Positions 23,597-31,482 of a stretch of 64,000 nucleotides of DNA are shown here, piece by piece. Under the pieces are notes generated by a model. That model was not told the origin of the DNA. It did not search any database and worked only from the letters and a program-made list of their open reading frames with translations. The stretch is taken from NCBI GenBank assembly GCA_037133095.1, contig JBAXOT010000001.1, positions 62,001 through 126,000 on the forward strand, in the 5' to 3' direction. Source of the DNA: CAIMZW01 sp037133095 (GTDB lineage: Bacteria > Actinomycetota > Actinomycetes > Nanopelagicales > Nanopelagicaceae). The position numbers and the translations under genes were made by a program. Position 1 is the first letter of the stretch, and each line of letters starts with the position of its first letter.

Positions 23597-23602
23597 ATGG
23601 TA
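23597..23602 (-). promoter_or_regulatory. -10 hexamer of leaderless tetR
   Basis: TACCAT on the minus strand, 7 bases before the ATG at 23589. Confidence 0.5.
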
Positions 23603-23643
23603 CGGCTATTGCGGGGCTACTTGCGAGGAAGTGGCAATTAGGT

Positions 23644-23648
23644 AGGAG
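23644..23648 (+). promoter_or_regulatory. Shine-Dalgarno of 32-codon leader ORF
   Basis: AGGAG, 7 bases before the ATG at 23656; the best ribosome site in the tetR-moeZ gap. Confidence 0.6.
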
Positions 23649-23655
23649 CGGGAAT

Positions 23656-23754
23656 ATGCACGAAACTATCGGGGTTGCCCTAACGTACGGTCTTTCGAGC
23701 GTGTTAGAGCCCAAGGGCGAAACGGTAGCAATCAGGGAAATGAGCAGAACGTGA
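23656..23754 (+). CDS. 32-residue leader ORF coupled to moeZ
   Basis: A small ORF beginning MHETIGVALTYG and ending REMSRT. Its support is positional. It has an optimal Shine-Dalgarno (AGGAG, spacing 7), while moeZ itself has only a weak AGGGA 12 bases from its GTG. Its stop codon overlaps the moeZ start by 4 bases (GTGA), the same coupling used throughout the window. It has no run of a single amino acid, so it is not a classic attenuator peptide. It may serve only to bring ribosomes to moeZ, or encode a small protein. I recognise no family. Confidence 0.5.
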   Translation: MHETIGVALTYGLSSVLEPKGETVAIREMSRT

Positions 23755-24944
23755 GCGATTTAGCGACACCTAAGGGGTTAGTTTCCCCAGGACCTGAGTT
23801 GACGGTTGATGAGGTTCGTCGGTACAGCCGGCATTTAATTATTCCAGATGTGGGGATGCTCGGTCAGCGTCGATTAATGAATGCCAAGGTGCTCTGCGTC
23901 GGCGCAGGGGGACTAGGTTCACCCGCTCTGATGTATTTGGCTGCAGCTGGAGTTGGAACCCTCGGAATCGTGGAATTTGATGTAGTGGATGAATCGAACC
24001 TGCAACGTCAGATTATTCATGGTCAATCCGATATTGGTAAAAGTAAAGCCCTCAGCGCCAAAGAATCCATCGCTGAAATCAATCCATACGTCAAGGTTGT
24101 GATCTATGACGTTCGACTTGATGTGGATAACGTGATGGAAATATTTGCTCAGTACGACTTAATTGTTGATGGCACGGATAATTTTGCGACGAGGTACTTA
24201 GTTAACGATGCCTGCGTACTATTGAAGAAGCCATATGTTTGGGGCTCTATTTATCGCTTCGATGGTCAAGCCAGTGTTTTTTGGGCCGAGTACGGTCCGT
24301 GCTATCGCTGTCTCTACCCGGAACCACCACCGCCAGGAATGGTTCCAAGCTGTGCTGAAGGTGGCGTTTTAGGCGTACTTTGTGCCTCAATCGGAGCCAT
24401 ACAAACCACCGAAGCCATCAAATTGATTACGGGTATCGGTGAATCACTTATTGGGAAATTGATGGTCTACGACGCCCTTGAAATGTCTTATCGCAAGATC
24501 AGTGTTCGCAAAGATCCCAACTGTCCGATCTGCGGTGAGCACCCAATTCAGACGGAACTCTTGCCAGATTACGAAGCATTTTGCGGCGTTCTCACGGAAG
24601 GTGCTGCAGCGGCGGCGGCGAACTCCACGATCTCCGTCCTCGAGTTGAAATCAAAAATGGATAACCACGAGGGGTTCCAATTAATTGATGTTCGAGAACC
24701 CAGCGAATGGGACATTGTCCGGATCCCAGGAGCCGTTTTGATTCCAAAGCAAGAGTTCATTAACGGGTCGGCGCTGGAGAAGTTGCGAAACGATGTTCCG
24801 ATAATTTTGCATTGCAAGTCTGGTGTGAGATCTGCCGAGTGCTTGGCCGTGGTGAAGCAAGCCGGGTTTGCCGATGCAACCCACGTTTCCGGTGGAGTAG
24901 TTGCATGGGTGAAGCAGATTGATCCTTCCCTCCCTATTTATTAA
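23751..24944 (+). CDS. moeZ: MoeZ: ThiF/MoeB adenylyltransferase-rhodanese fusion
   Basis: A 397-residue two-domain sulfurtransferase. The E1-like adenylyltransferase (about 20-270) has the nucleotide motif GAGGLGSP, the GTDNFATRY adenylate motif and a CPICG zinc pair. The C-terminal rhodanese domain (about 295-395) has the active cysteine in CKSGVRS. MoeZ activates ubiquitin-like sulfur carriers (molybdopterin synthase small subunit, CysO, ThiS-like) and loads them with thiocarboxylate. The GTG at 23751 overlaps the upstream leader ORF. The stop overlaps the mshB start (TAATG), linking sulfur transfer and the thiol pathway in one transcript. Confidence 0.93.
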   Translation: MSDLATPKGLVSPGPELTVDEVRRYSRHLIIPDVGMLGQRRLMNAKVLCVGAGGLGSPALMYLAAAGVGTLGIVEFDVVDESNLQRQIIHGQSDIGKSKALSAKESIAEINPYVKVVIYDVRLDVDNVMEIFAQYDLIVDGTDNFATRYLVNDACVLLKKPYVWGSIYRFDGQASVFWAEYGPCYRCLYPEPPPPGMVPSCAEGGVLGVLCASIGAIQTTEAIKLITGIGESLIGKLMVYDALEMSYRKISVRKDPNCPICGEHPIQTELLPDYEAFCGVLTEGAAAAAANSTISVLELKSKMDNHEGFQLIDVREPSEWDIVRIPGAVLIPKQEFINGSALEKLRNDVPIILHCKSGVRSAECLAVVKQAGFADATHVSGGVVAWVKQIDPSLPIY

Positions 24945-25858
24945 TGAGTTATCCGGCGAAGAAAGGCACGACTCTCATGACCACTACCCGAAGCTTGCTT
25001 CTCGTTCATGCCCATCCCGATGACGAAACTATTAATAATGGCGCCACCATGGCTAAATATGCAGCCGAAGGGGCAAAGGTCACCTTGGTGACCTGTACTC
25101 GTGGCGAAGAGGGCGAAGTTCTCGTTACCGATTTGGCCCACTTGGCCAGCACTCACAACGACGAACTCGGCGCACATCGTGAAAACGAACTCAAAGCCGC
25201 AATGGAAATTCTCGGTGTCTCAGATTTTCGCTTTCTAGGTGCGCCTACTCGTCAATGGCGGGATAGCGGAATGATGGGAACAGCGCCCAACGATCGACCT
25301 GATGTATTTTGGCAGGCAGATCTCACCGAGGCGGCTTTGGAATTGGTCAAAGTAATTCGGGAGGTAAAGCCTCAGGTTCTCATTACCTATGATGAATTCG
25401 GCGGTTATGGTCACCCCGACCATATTCAGGCGCATCGGGTTGCGATGAAGGCAGCAGAGTTAGCTGCGGACCCAGAGATCGGTGAAGGATTACCTTGGGA
25501 GATTTCTAAGATTTACTGGAATACGATGCCGAAATCGGTCATTCAGGCTGGAATTGAAAAGATGAAAGAGATCGGTTCAGATTTCTTTGGCGTAACTAAC
25601 GCTGACGATCTTCCCTTTGTGAAAGATGATGAAATGGCGACGAGCATGATCGATGGCTTGGCATATTCCGAAGCGAAAATGAACGCGATGAAGGCGCACG
25701 AGACTCAGATAACTTTGGATGGTCCTTTTTTTGCGCTCTCAAATAATATTGGAATGAATGTCTGGGGTCACGAGTACTACACGATCGTCAAAGGTGAAAC
25801 GGCCGGAGCCAGAGATGACAATGGGCGGGAGACTGACCTTTTTGCAGGCGTTCTATGA
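24944..25858 (+). CDS. mshB: PIG-L family deacetylase, MshB/Mca type (mycothiol)
   Basis: A 304-residue zinc deacetylase. The zinc motif HAHPDDE (about residues 23-29) and the later YGHPDHIQAH are the LmbE/PIG-L signature. MshB deacetylates GlcNAc-Ins in mycothiol synthesis, and the related Mca cleaves mycothiol conjugates. Length and the following small membrane protein (as Rv1170-Rv1171) favour MshB. The ATG at 24944 overlaps the moeZ stop (TAATG); ATG at 24977 (MTTTRSLLLVHAH) is an alternative nearer the usual N-terminus. It overlaps the next gene by 4 bases. Confidence 0.85.
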   Translation: MSYPAKKGTTLMTTTRSLLLVHAHPDDETINNGATMAKYAAEGAKVTLVTCTRGEEGEVLVTDLAHLASTHNDELGAHRENELKAAMEILGVSDFRFLGAPTRQWRDSGMMGTAPNDRPDVFWQADLTEAALELVKVIREVKPQVLITYDEFGGYGHPDHIQAHRVAMKAAELAADPEIGEGLPWEISKIYWNTMPKSVIQAGIEKMKEIGSDFFGVTNADDLPFVKDDEMATSMIDGLAYSEAKMNAMKAHETQITLDGPFFALSNNIGMNVWGHEYYTIVKGETAGARDDNGRETDLFAGVL

Positions 25859-26178
25859 AAATAATGGGAAAGTTGTTGGCATCATTAGCTTTAGGTGCAG
25901 TTATAGCTTTCTTTGGCATTGTGCTCCACAATGATTTTCCGCCGATTGGTTTAATTCTTGCCTTGTCGGAGACGGCCGTTGGAATCTGGCTGGTCGGAAG
26001 ATATTTCGGCAAACGGGTGTGGAAGTTCTATGCGTTTGTAGCGTGGCTTGCGTTAGTACTTCTTGCCGGAACTAACGGTGCGGGGCACGAAATCTTGGTT
26101 TACGGGAACACCACCGGCTACCTCTTTTTGGCCGGTGGGCTAGTCCTCTCTTTTATTGCGATTGCCCGCCGCGTTTAG
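25855..26178 (+). CDS. Small integral membrane protein (DUF6113-like)
   Basis: A 107-residue protein with four predicted membrane helices and almost no soluble part: LASLALGAVIAFFGIVL, IGLILALSETAVGIWLVG, FVAWLALVLLAGT and YLFLAGGLVLSFIAIA. It resembles the small membrane protein following mshB in mycobacteria (Rv1171, DUF6113). The function is unknown. The ATG overlaps the mshB stop (ATGA). Its 3' end overlaps the convergent cysS-like gene by 26 bases, so the two transcripts are antisense at their ends. Confidence 0.75.
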   Translation: MKIMGKLLASLALGAVIAFFGIVLHNDFPPIGLILALSETAVGIWLVGRYFGKRVWKFYAFVAWLALVLLAGTNGAGHEILVYGNTTGYLFLAGGLVLSFIAIARRV

Positions 26179-27583
26179 TCAATTTCCACTCCTGGCCCGT
26201 AGGCGTATCAACAACTTCAACGCCAAGTTCGAGCAACTGATCTCGAAGCAAGTCGCTGCGCGCAAAATCCTTTGCCATGCGGGCTCGGGAGCGAAGCTCG
26301 AGAAGTTCTTGGGTTTCTGACGAAATTGGCGCTCTTGCTGTTGGCTCTCGATCTAAATCGAGCCCAAGGAGGGAATCGATATATAAAAAGATGTCAGCTT
26401 TGTCAGCCGGATCAAAGTCCTGACTCTTTTCGAGAACGCGGAGTCGTTGGATTATTCGAGGAGTATCAAGATCGTCTTTGGCAAAATTCAGGAGTAGTTC
26501 ACACTCGCTTCCGGTTCGAAGCAGGTCGGGGTTGCCCGTAGTCCGCCACAAAGATATCCGCTGTCGCCAACGGGAGATCGTTTCATGTGCGGCGGCAATG
26601 GCGTCCCACGAGAGATCCATTTGGCTGCGATATCTGTTCTCTAGAAAACAAAGTCGAAGCGAAAGTGGATCAAAACCGCGTTCCGGCAGATCCTTAAGTA
26701 GCACTACATTGCCCGCGCTCTTCGACATTTTTCGTCCTTCAAAGAGTAAATGTTCGCCATGTAGCCAAAGGTCTACCGCCTCCTGATTCTCACCACGCGA
26801 AGCGAGATAAGAATTGGACTGCGCACGCTCATTTTCATGGTGAGGAAAGCGAAGGTCGATACCTCCGATATGAAGATCAACGTGGGAATGTAAGTAATGC
26901 AAAGACATCGCAGTGCATTCGATGTGCCAACCCGGAAAGCCAAGACCCCACGGAGAGTTCCAAACCATCTCGGTTCGAGATCCAGCCGCTTTCCAGAGCG
27001 CCCAGTCAGCGTGGAAACGTTTTGCACCACCTTCGACATACTCATATCGATGTCCGGGCTTTAAGGCATCGAGTCGATTTCCACTTATTGCGCCATAACC
27101 TTCGAATGTTTGGGCAGCAAAGTACACAGACCCATCCGCTCCCACGTAAGCATTTCCATTAACTATTAATTGAGAGATGAGTTGGTGCATCAACTCGATG
27201 GAGTCACTGGCGCGAGGGTAGTGGTCTGTGGAATTGATATTGAGTCCAGCTAAATCTGTATGAAAGCGGGCCTCATACTCTCGGGCGATGCTAAAGGGAT
27301 CTTGATTTGTGCGTTGGGCTTCGACCAGCATTTTGTCTTCATCTATATTTTCGGACATGTGTCCCACGTCAGTAATGTTTTGGACCACTTCAATCGCGAC
27401 GCCGATTATTTTCAAAGATCTGGCCACTAAATCGCCTAGTAAAAAAGTTCGAAGATTACCTACGTGGGCATCGCGGTAAACCGTTGGGCCGCAACAGTAG
27501 ATCCGAACCGAATGTCCGTCAGAGGCAGATACCTCTTTCAGGACGCGACTTTGAGTGTCATAGAGCGAGAGGCCAGTTTTCAT
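26153..27583 (-). CDS. cysS: Cysteinyl-tRNA synthetase (or close paralogue)
   Basis: A 476-residue class I synthetase. The zinc ligand is in YCCGPTVY (residues 29-36), the HIGH-type motif is HVGN (40-43), zinc residues recur in IECTAMS and HHENE, and KMSKS is present. A C-terminal anticodon-binding DALR-like region ends near residue 460. This length fits CysRS; MshC, which shares the fold and ligates cysteine to GlcN-Ins, is usually about 410 residues. The start was set at 27583 (ATGA overlap with the GNAT gene); ATG at 27595 is possible. Proximity to mshB makes a thiol-related paralogue worth considering. Confidence 0.82.
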   Translation of the reverse strand: MKTGLSLYDTQSRVLKEVSASDGHSVRIYCCGPTVYRDAHVGNLRTFLLGDLVARSLKIIGVAIEVVQNITDVGHMSENIDEDKMLVEAQRTNQDPFSIAREYEARFHTDLAGLNINSTDHYPRASDSIELMHQLISQLIVNGNAYVGADGSVYFAAQTFEGYGAISGNRLDALKPGHRYEYVEGGAKRFHADWALWKAAGSRTEMVWNSPWGLGFPGWHIECTAMSLHYLHSHVDLHIGGIDLRFPHHENERAQSNSYLASRGENQEAVDLWLHGEHLLFEGRKMSKSAGNVVLLKDLPERGFDPLSLRLCFLENRYRSQMDLSWDAIAAAHETISRWRQRISLWRTTGNPDLLRTGSECELLLNFAKDDLDTPRIIQRLRVLEKSQDFDPADKADIFLYIDSLLGLDLDREPTARAPISSETQELLELRSRARMAKDFARSDLLRDQLLELGVEVVDTPTGQEWKLTKRGGQSQ

Positions 27584-28533
27584 TGTTCCGTCCATGTCAA
27601 ATAACGATAATTGTGGTGAACCCGAAAATTCATGGTTTGGTACAGCCCAATGGCCACTGAATTCTTAATATCAACCTGTAGCGCTATTTTTGTTGCATCG
27701 CACTTTTCCGCAATCGCGGCCAGCAATACCTTGCTCAATCCATACCCTCGATATTCGGGCCGAACAAATAGGCGAGAGAGAAAAGCCCAATCTGAGTCTT
27801 CGCTCATACGACCTACCGCCAGCCATTCGTCGGAGTCGGCCCCCCTAAGGGCAAGATATTTGGCAGGGAAGGCATTCATAATGCCAGCACCGCGACCATC
27901 GCCTTGGACGGCCAACCATTGCGGAGTCGCCGATTCGAGAACATCCACGACCATATCTGCAGCCATGGGAACTGTGGGCACCGAAACTTTATCGACGACC
28001 ATTACGTGAGATTCGACCGAGCAGATCCAGCCACGTTCCACTAGGTAGTCATTGAGCTTCTGATACGTCGGCAGGGCCAAATGAAAAGTTGGTGTAAGAC
28101 CTCGCTCCTGGTATCGGCGAATTGAATTTTCTACCATCTCTTCGAGGTCATCAAAATTTCCCGAAGTGAGTCCGAAAGGGGCCGGAGCTGTTGGTCGGAT
28201 CGAATTTGCCCGATTGGTGAAGCCATCTGAAAGTCGCAGCCGCCAGCCACCAACATCAACGGTTTCCCGAGGGGGCCAAGTGCGCTCTGCAATCTCTTCG
28301 AGTTCTTTTATCCGTAAGCTGAAAGGAGCACCTGTGCCCGCTCGAGATATGACGTTCGGCACAATTCGCCAGGCCACGATATCGCTGGATTGAAAATTCC
28401 ATAGCTCGCCGTTCTTTCGTCGCACGGAATTCACCGTTTCTAACGTTCCCAGAACGTCGCGAAGCCCGTATTCAAGGTCGCGAAGCCGGATGGAGACCCG
28501 CGAACCAACGTCGTGTTGTTCCGGATTTCTCAT
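27580..28533 (-). CDS. GNAT N-acetyltransferase with N-terminal SH3-like domain
   Basis: A 317-residue protein. Residues ~10-65 form a small beta-rich domain (SIRLRDLEYGLRDVLGTLETV, SSDIVAWRIVP) like the one at the start of a conserved actinobacterial GNAT protein encoded next to ferredoxin. A linker with GGWRLRLSDGFTNRANS follows, then a GNAT domain in the C-terminal half with the acetyl-CoA motif VRPEYRGYGLSKVL near residue 265 and a final beta-strand pair NFRVHHNYRYL. It is about MshD length, but I see only one clear GNAT motif A. The substrate is unknown. It overlaps the cysS start (ATGA) and is divergent from fdxA. Confidence 0.78.
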   Translation of the reverse strand: MRNPEQHDVGSRVSIRLRDLEYGLRDVLGTLETVNSVRRKNGELWNFQSSDIVAWRIVPNVISRAGTGAPFSLRIKELEEIAERTWPPRETVDVGGWRLRLSDGFTNRANSIRPTAPAPFGLTSGNFDDLEEMVENSIRRYQERGLTPTFHLALPTYQKLNDYLVERGWICSVESHVMVVDKVSVPTVPMAADMVVDVLESATPQWLAVQGDGRGAGIMNAFPAKYLALRGADSDEWLAVGRMSEDSDWAFLSRLFVRPEYRGYGLSKVLLAAIAEKCDATKIALQVDIKNSVAIGLYQTMNFRVHHNYRYLTWTEQ

Positions 28534-28636
28534 GCTGGGAAAATCTCATCTCTCTTGGGTCTAACCTGTGGCTACCTCTGCCGCTCTGAGGTTCTATTCT
28601 GTACCCTGAACCATTGCTGCAACCAGTCCAAAATCT

Positions 28637-28643
28637 GGAGGAG
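28637..28643 (+). promoter_or_regulatory. Shine-Dalgarno of fdxA
   Basis: GGAGGAG just before the GTG at 28647; fixes the start, since the frame is open upstream. Confidence 0.7.
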
Positions 28644-28646
28644 ATC

Positions 28647-28970
28647 GTGACCTACATTATTGCTGAACCTTGTGTCGACGTTAAGGACAAGTCGTGTATC
28701 GAAGAATGTCCCGTTGACTGTATTTATGAGGGTAGTCGGATGCTGTATATCCAGCCTGATGAGTGCGTAGATTGCGGAGCCTGTGAACCCGTGTGCCCCG
28801 TAGAAGCAATCTATTACGAGGATGATGTTCCCTCTCAATGGAAAGAATTTGGTGCGGTCAATAGCGAATTTTTCGTCGAAATCGGCTCACCTGGTGGCGC
28901 CAGCAAAGTTGGTTCTACTGGCAGTGACCACGCAACGGTTGCTGCTCTGCCACTCCCAGCCAGCGAGTAA
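28647..28970 (+). CDS. fdxA: 7Fe ferredoxin FdxA
   Basis: A 107-residue ferredoxin. The N-terminal MTYIIAEPC and the cysteine pattern C9, C17, C21, C25 and C40-x2-C43-x2-C46-x3-C50 are those of bacterial FdxA, which carries one [3Fe-4S] and one [4Fe-4S] cluster. The extra Cys in the first half and the long C-terminal tail match the actinobacterial FdxC/FdxA group. It passes electrons to cytochromes P450 or other oxidoreductases. The GTG start is fixed by GGAGGAG. A TATTCT at 28595-28600 may be the -10. Its stop is in the same frame as dapC, whose conserved N-terminus begins immediately after it. Confidence 0.93.
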   Translation: MTYIIAEPCVDVKDKSCIEECPVDCIYEGSRMLYIQPDECVDCGACEPVCPVEAIYYEDDVPSQWKEFGAVNSEFFVEIGSPGGASKVGSTGSDHATVAALPLPASE

Positions 28971-29000
28971 ACAATCAAACTCCCAGATTTTCCGTGGGAT

Positions 29001-30038
29001 ATGTTGGCGCCTTACGGTGAGAAGGCGCGCTCACACCCCGATGGGATTATTGATCTCTCACAAGGCACTCCCGTTGACCCGACACCAGATTTTATTCAGC
29101 GCGCGCTCGCCGAATCCGCAAATTCACCCAGCTATCCGGTGACAATCGGAACCCCGGAACTTCGGCAAGCCATGCGAAAGTGGGCCATCGATTATCTCGG
29201 GGCCTCTGGTGAATTTGATGTTCTTCCTACGATTGGATCGAAAGAGTTAGTTGCTTGGTTGCCGACTTTTCTTGAATCAAGGCGGGTGCTGTATCCAAAA
29301 ATCGCCTATCCGACTTACCTGGTGGGCGGAATAATTGCGAAGGCAGAAAATATCGCGGTAGATATTGATGCTCGATCCTGGCCAGATTCTGACCTCGCTT
29401 GGATTAATTCGCCTTCAAACCCCTCTGGGCGGGTTCACAGCCTGAGCGAGTTGCAAGCGGTGATTGATTACTCTCGACGAACGGGCGCTGTCATCGCCAG
29501 CGACGAGTGTTATATAAGTTTTCCGGCCACAAAATCGGCCACCTCAATTTTGAAAGTCGCCGCGGGTCAGAACAGAAATCTTTTAGCAGTTCACTCATTA
29601 TCCAAACGTTCGAACCTTGCTGGTTATCGCGCTGCATTTATTGTGGGAGACCCCGATCTCATCGCCACCATTCGCGAAATTCGCAAGCATGCTGGGCTGA
29701 TGGTGCCCCTACCGGTACAAAGAGCCATGGTTGCGGCCTTGGCTGATGAAAAACATGTCCACACACAATCTGCTAAGTATCAAGCGCGACGAGAGAAACT
29801 CCGGCCAGTTCTAGAAGCCTTGGGTTTTAGGATTGAATTTACTGAAGCTGGCCTTTACCTCTGGGTGACTCGAAATGAGAGTGATTGGACCAGCGTCTCC
29901 TGGCTGGCAGACCGCGGAATATTGGTGACCCCTGGGCATTTCTATGGGCCAGACGGCGCGACCTTTGTTCGGATTGCCTTGACGGCGACCGATGAAAATA
30001 TCGATCACGTCTGTCAACGTTTACAGCTGGATGTATAA
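29001..30038 (+). CDS. dapC: Succinyldiaminopimelate aminotransferase
   Basis: A 345-residue fold-type I PLP enzyme (as drawn from the first ATG) that aminates N-succinyl-2-amino-6-ketopimelate in lysine/DAP synthesis. The PLP lysine lies in HSLSKRSNLAGYR, and NSPSNPSGRVH is the substrate/cofactor loop. The ATG at 29001 probably truncates the protein: the nine codons before it read KLPDFPWD after an ATC codon, matching the LPxFPWDxLxP start I recall for this family. No ATG, GTG, TTG or CTG exists between the fdxA stop (28968-28970) and 29001, so the true start may be ATC at 28974 (354 residues). The pairing with fdxA is conserved in mycobacteria. Confidence 0.88.
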   Translation: MLAPYGEKARSHPDGIIDLSQGTPVDPTPDFIQRALAESANSPSYPVTIGTPELRQAMRKWAIDYLGASGEFDVLPTIGSKELVAWLPTFLESRRVLYPKIAYPTYLVGGIIAKAENIAVDIDARSWPDSDLAWINSPSNPSGRVHSLSELQAVIDYSRRTGAVIASDECYISFPATKSATSILKVAAGQNRNLLAVHSLSKRSNLAGYRAAFIVGDPDLIATIREIRKHAGLMVPLPVQRAMVAALADEKHVHTQSAKYQARREKLRPVLEALGFRIEFTEAGLYLWVTRNESDWTSVSWLADRGILVTPGHFYGPDGATFVRIALTATDENIDHVCQRLQLDV

Positions 30039-31010
30039 ATGGGTTATTCGGCTATTTTATTGGTTGGTGGATTTGGCACTCGGCTCCATCCGCTGACAAA
30101 GTCGACGCCAAAGCCAATGCTCAAGGTAGCTGGCGTGCCTTTTCTGGAGCATCAAATTGTGCAAGCTCGGCGTGCAGGAATCTCGGAAATTGTTCTTGCG
30201 ACTTCGTTTATGGCTGAAACATTCGAACCTCACTTTGGCGATGGCTCAAGATTTGGAATCACCATCCGCTATGCAGTTGAAACGAGCGCTCTTGGCACTG
30301 GAGGGGCGATCAAGAATGCTAGCCAACTACTGACTGGCACTGGACCCGTAATTATTTTCAATGGCGATGTATTGAGTGGACACGATTTGGCGGCGCAAAT
30401 ATCGTTTCATGAGATGAGCCAAGCAAAGGTAACGCTCTACTTAACCACAGTCGCCGACGCTCGGGCGTATGGCGCCGTGGAACTAGATGACACAAATCGA
30501 GTGCTGGCATTTAACGAGAAAATGGAAAATCCACCAACTAATACGATCAATGCTGGCTGCTATGTATTTGAACGTGAGATTATTTCGCGCATTCCTGAGG
30601 GAAAAGTAGTGAGTGTTGAACGCGAAGTTTTTCCCGAACTCCTTGCCCATCAGGTTCGTGTTATGGGATTTGTGGATCAGGCATATTGGCTCGATATTGG
30701 TACACCACAAGCCTTGCTAAAGGCTTCTCAGGATCTAGTAACTGGTGCCATCTTCTCAGACGCAACTCCGCTTCACGATGGAGATTTTCTCTGCCTTTCT
30801 CACACAGAGATTGCGCCATCCGCCACCATCAATCAAGGGACAGTTATCGGGGAAGGTTCTTCGATAGGAATGAGAGCCTCACTATCCGGGTGCATAATCG
30901 GTTCTGGTGTCAAGGTCAATGAAGATTGCATGTTAATAAATTGTTTCGTGGCGGATAATTGTGAAATTCCGGCGGCGACTATCGCCGAATACTCATTCTT
31001 TAATTATTAA
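30039..31010 (+). CDS. Nucleotidyltransferase, mannose-1-phosphate guanylyltransferase type
   Basis: A 323-residue sugar nucleotidyltransferase. The N-terminal Rossmann-like domain carries GFGTRLHPLTKSTPKPM (about 10-26) and FNGDVLSG. The C-terminal ~80 residues form a left-handed beta-helix (TINQGTVIGEGSSIGMRASL). By position before whiB2 and the phosphomannomutase it is probably the GDP-mannose-forming enzyme (Rv3264c type), but glucose- or thymidylyl-specific relatives share these motifs. The ATG follows the dapC stop directly with no gap, so the two are co-transcribed. Confidence 0.82.
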   Translation: MGYSAILLVGGFGTRLHPLTKSTPKPMLKVAGVPFLEHQIVQARRAGISEIVLATSFMAETFEPHFGDGSRFGITIRYAVETSALGTGGAIKNASQLLTGTGPVIIFNGDVLSGHDLAAQISFHEMSQAKVTLYLTTVADARAYGAVELDDTNRVLAFNEKMENPPTNTINAGCYVFEREIISRIPEGKVVSVEREVFPELLAHQVRVMGFVDQAYWLDIGTPQALLKASQDLVTGAIFSDATPLHDGDFLCLSHTEIAPSATINQGTVIGEGSSIGMRASLSGCIIGSGVKVNEDCMLINCFVADNCEIPAATIAEYSFFNY

Positions 31011-31045
31011 TTGGTCACAAATAGCCATTTTTTTCAGCAGCGGAC

Positions 31046-31074
31046 TTGACTAAGAGGCATTACAAGCGTGTAAT
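31046..31074 (+). promoter_or_regulatory. Sigma-70-type promoter of whiB2
   Basis: -35 TTGACT at 31046-31051 and -10 TGTAAT at 31069-31074, spacer 17. It gives a leader of about 75 bases with a strong ribosome site, in contrast to the leaderless genes of the window. Confidence 0.55.
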
Positions 31075-31143
31075 TCACCCAAGCGAATAATGAAAAAATT
31101 TCGCGCACGAGATGTCCTACAAAGTGTTACTCATGAAGAGGTC

Positions 31144-31150
31144 AGAGGAG
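31144..31150 (+). promoter_or_regulatory. Shine-Dalgarno of whiB2
   Basis: AGAGGAG, 8 bases before the ATG at 31159; it decides that start over the in-frame ATG at 31090. Confidence 0.65.
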
Positions 31151-31158
31151 AATTGACG

Positions 31159-31434
31159 ATGGCACAGATTCGCCCCTTGAGAACTGAAAGTACACACCCA
31201 GGCGAAGGTGGTTTAGAGCCTTCTTGGCAAGAACATGCACTTTGCGCACAGACCGATCCAGAGGCCTTCTTCCCAGAAAAGGGCGGGTCAACCCGTGAAG
31301 CAAAGCGAGTCTGTCTCTCATGTGACGTTCGTTCCGAGTGCCTCGAATACGCGCTCGCTCATGATGAAAGATTTGGAATTTGGGGTGGGCTTTCAGAACG
31401 CGAACGCCGCCGCCTCAAGCGTCGCTCCGCATAA
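31159..31434 (+). CDS. whiB2: WhiB2-type iron-sulfur transcription factor
   Basis: A 91-residue WhiB protein. The four cluster cysteines are C29, C52, C55 and C61, the turn motif is GIWGG near residue 73, and a basic tail RERRRLKRR binds DNA. The CAQTDPEAFFPEKGGSTREAK stretch is characteristic of the WhiB2/WhmD branch, needed for septation. The start at 31159 is favoured by AGAGGAG; an in-frame ATG at 31090 would add 23 residues. It lies before glycosyltransferase, DUF5719 and DUF3499 genes, the conserved actinobacterial order. Confidence 0.93.
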   Translation: MAQIRPLRTESTHPGEGGLEPSWQEHALCAQTDPEAFFPEKGGSTREAKRVCLSCDVRSECLEYALAHDERFGIWGGLSERERRRLKRRSA

Positions 31435-31469
31435 ATCCACTGACTTTCCCTTCCAGACCTACCCTCTAG

Positions 31470-31475
31470 TAGGTT
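31470..31475 (+). promoter_or_regulatory. -10 hexamer of leaderless large glycosyltransferase gene
   Basis: TAGGTT ends 7 bases before the ATG at 31483. Confidence 0.5.
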
Positions 31476-31482
31476 AAGTCCG

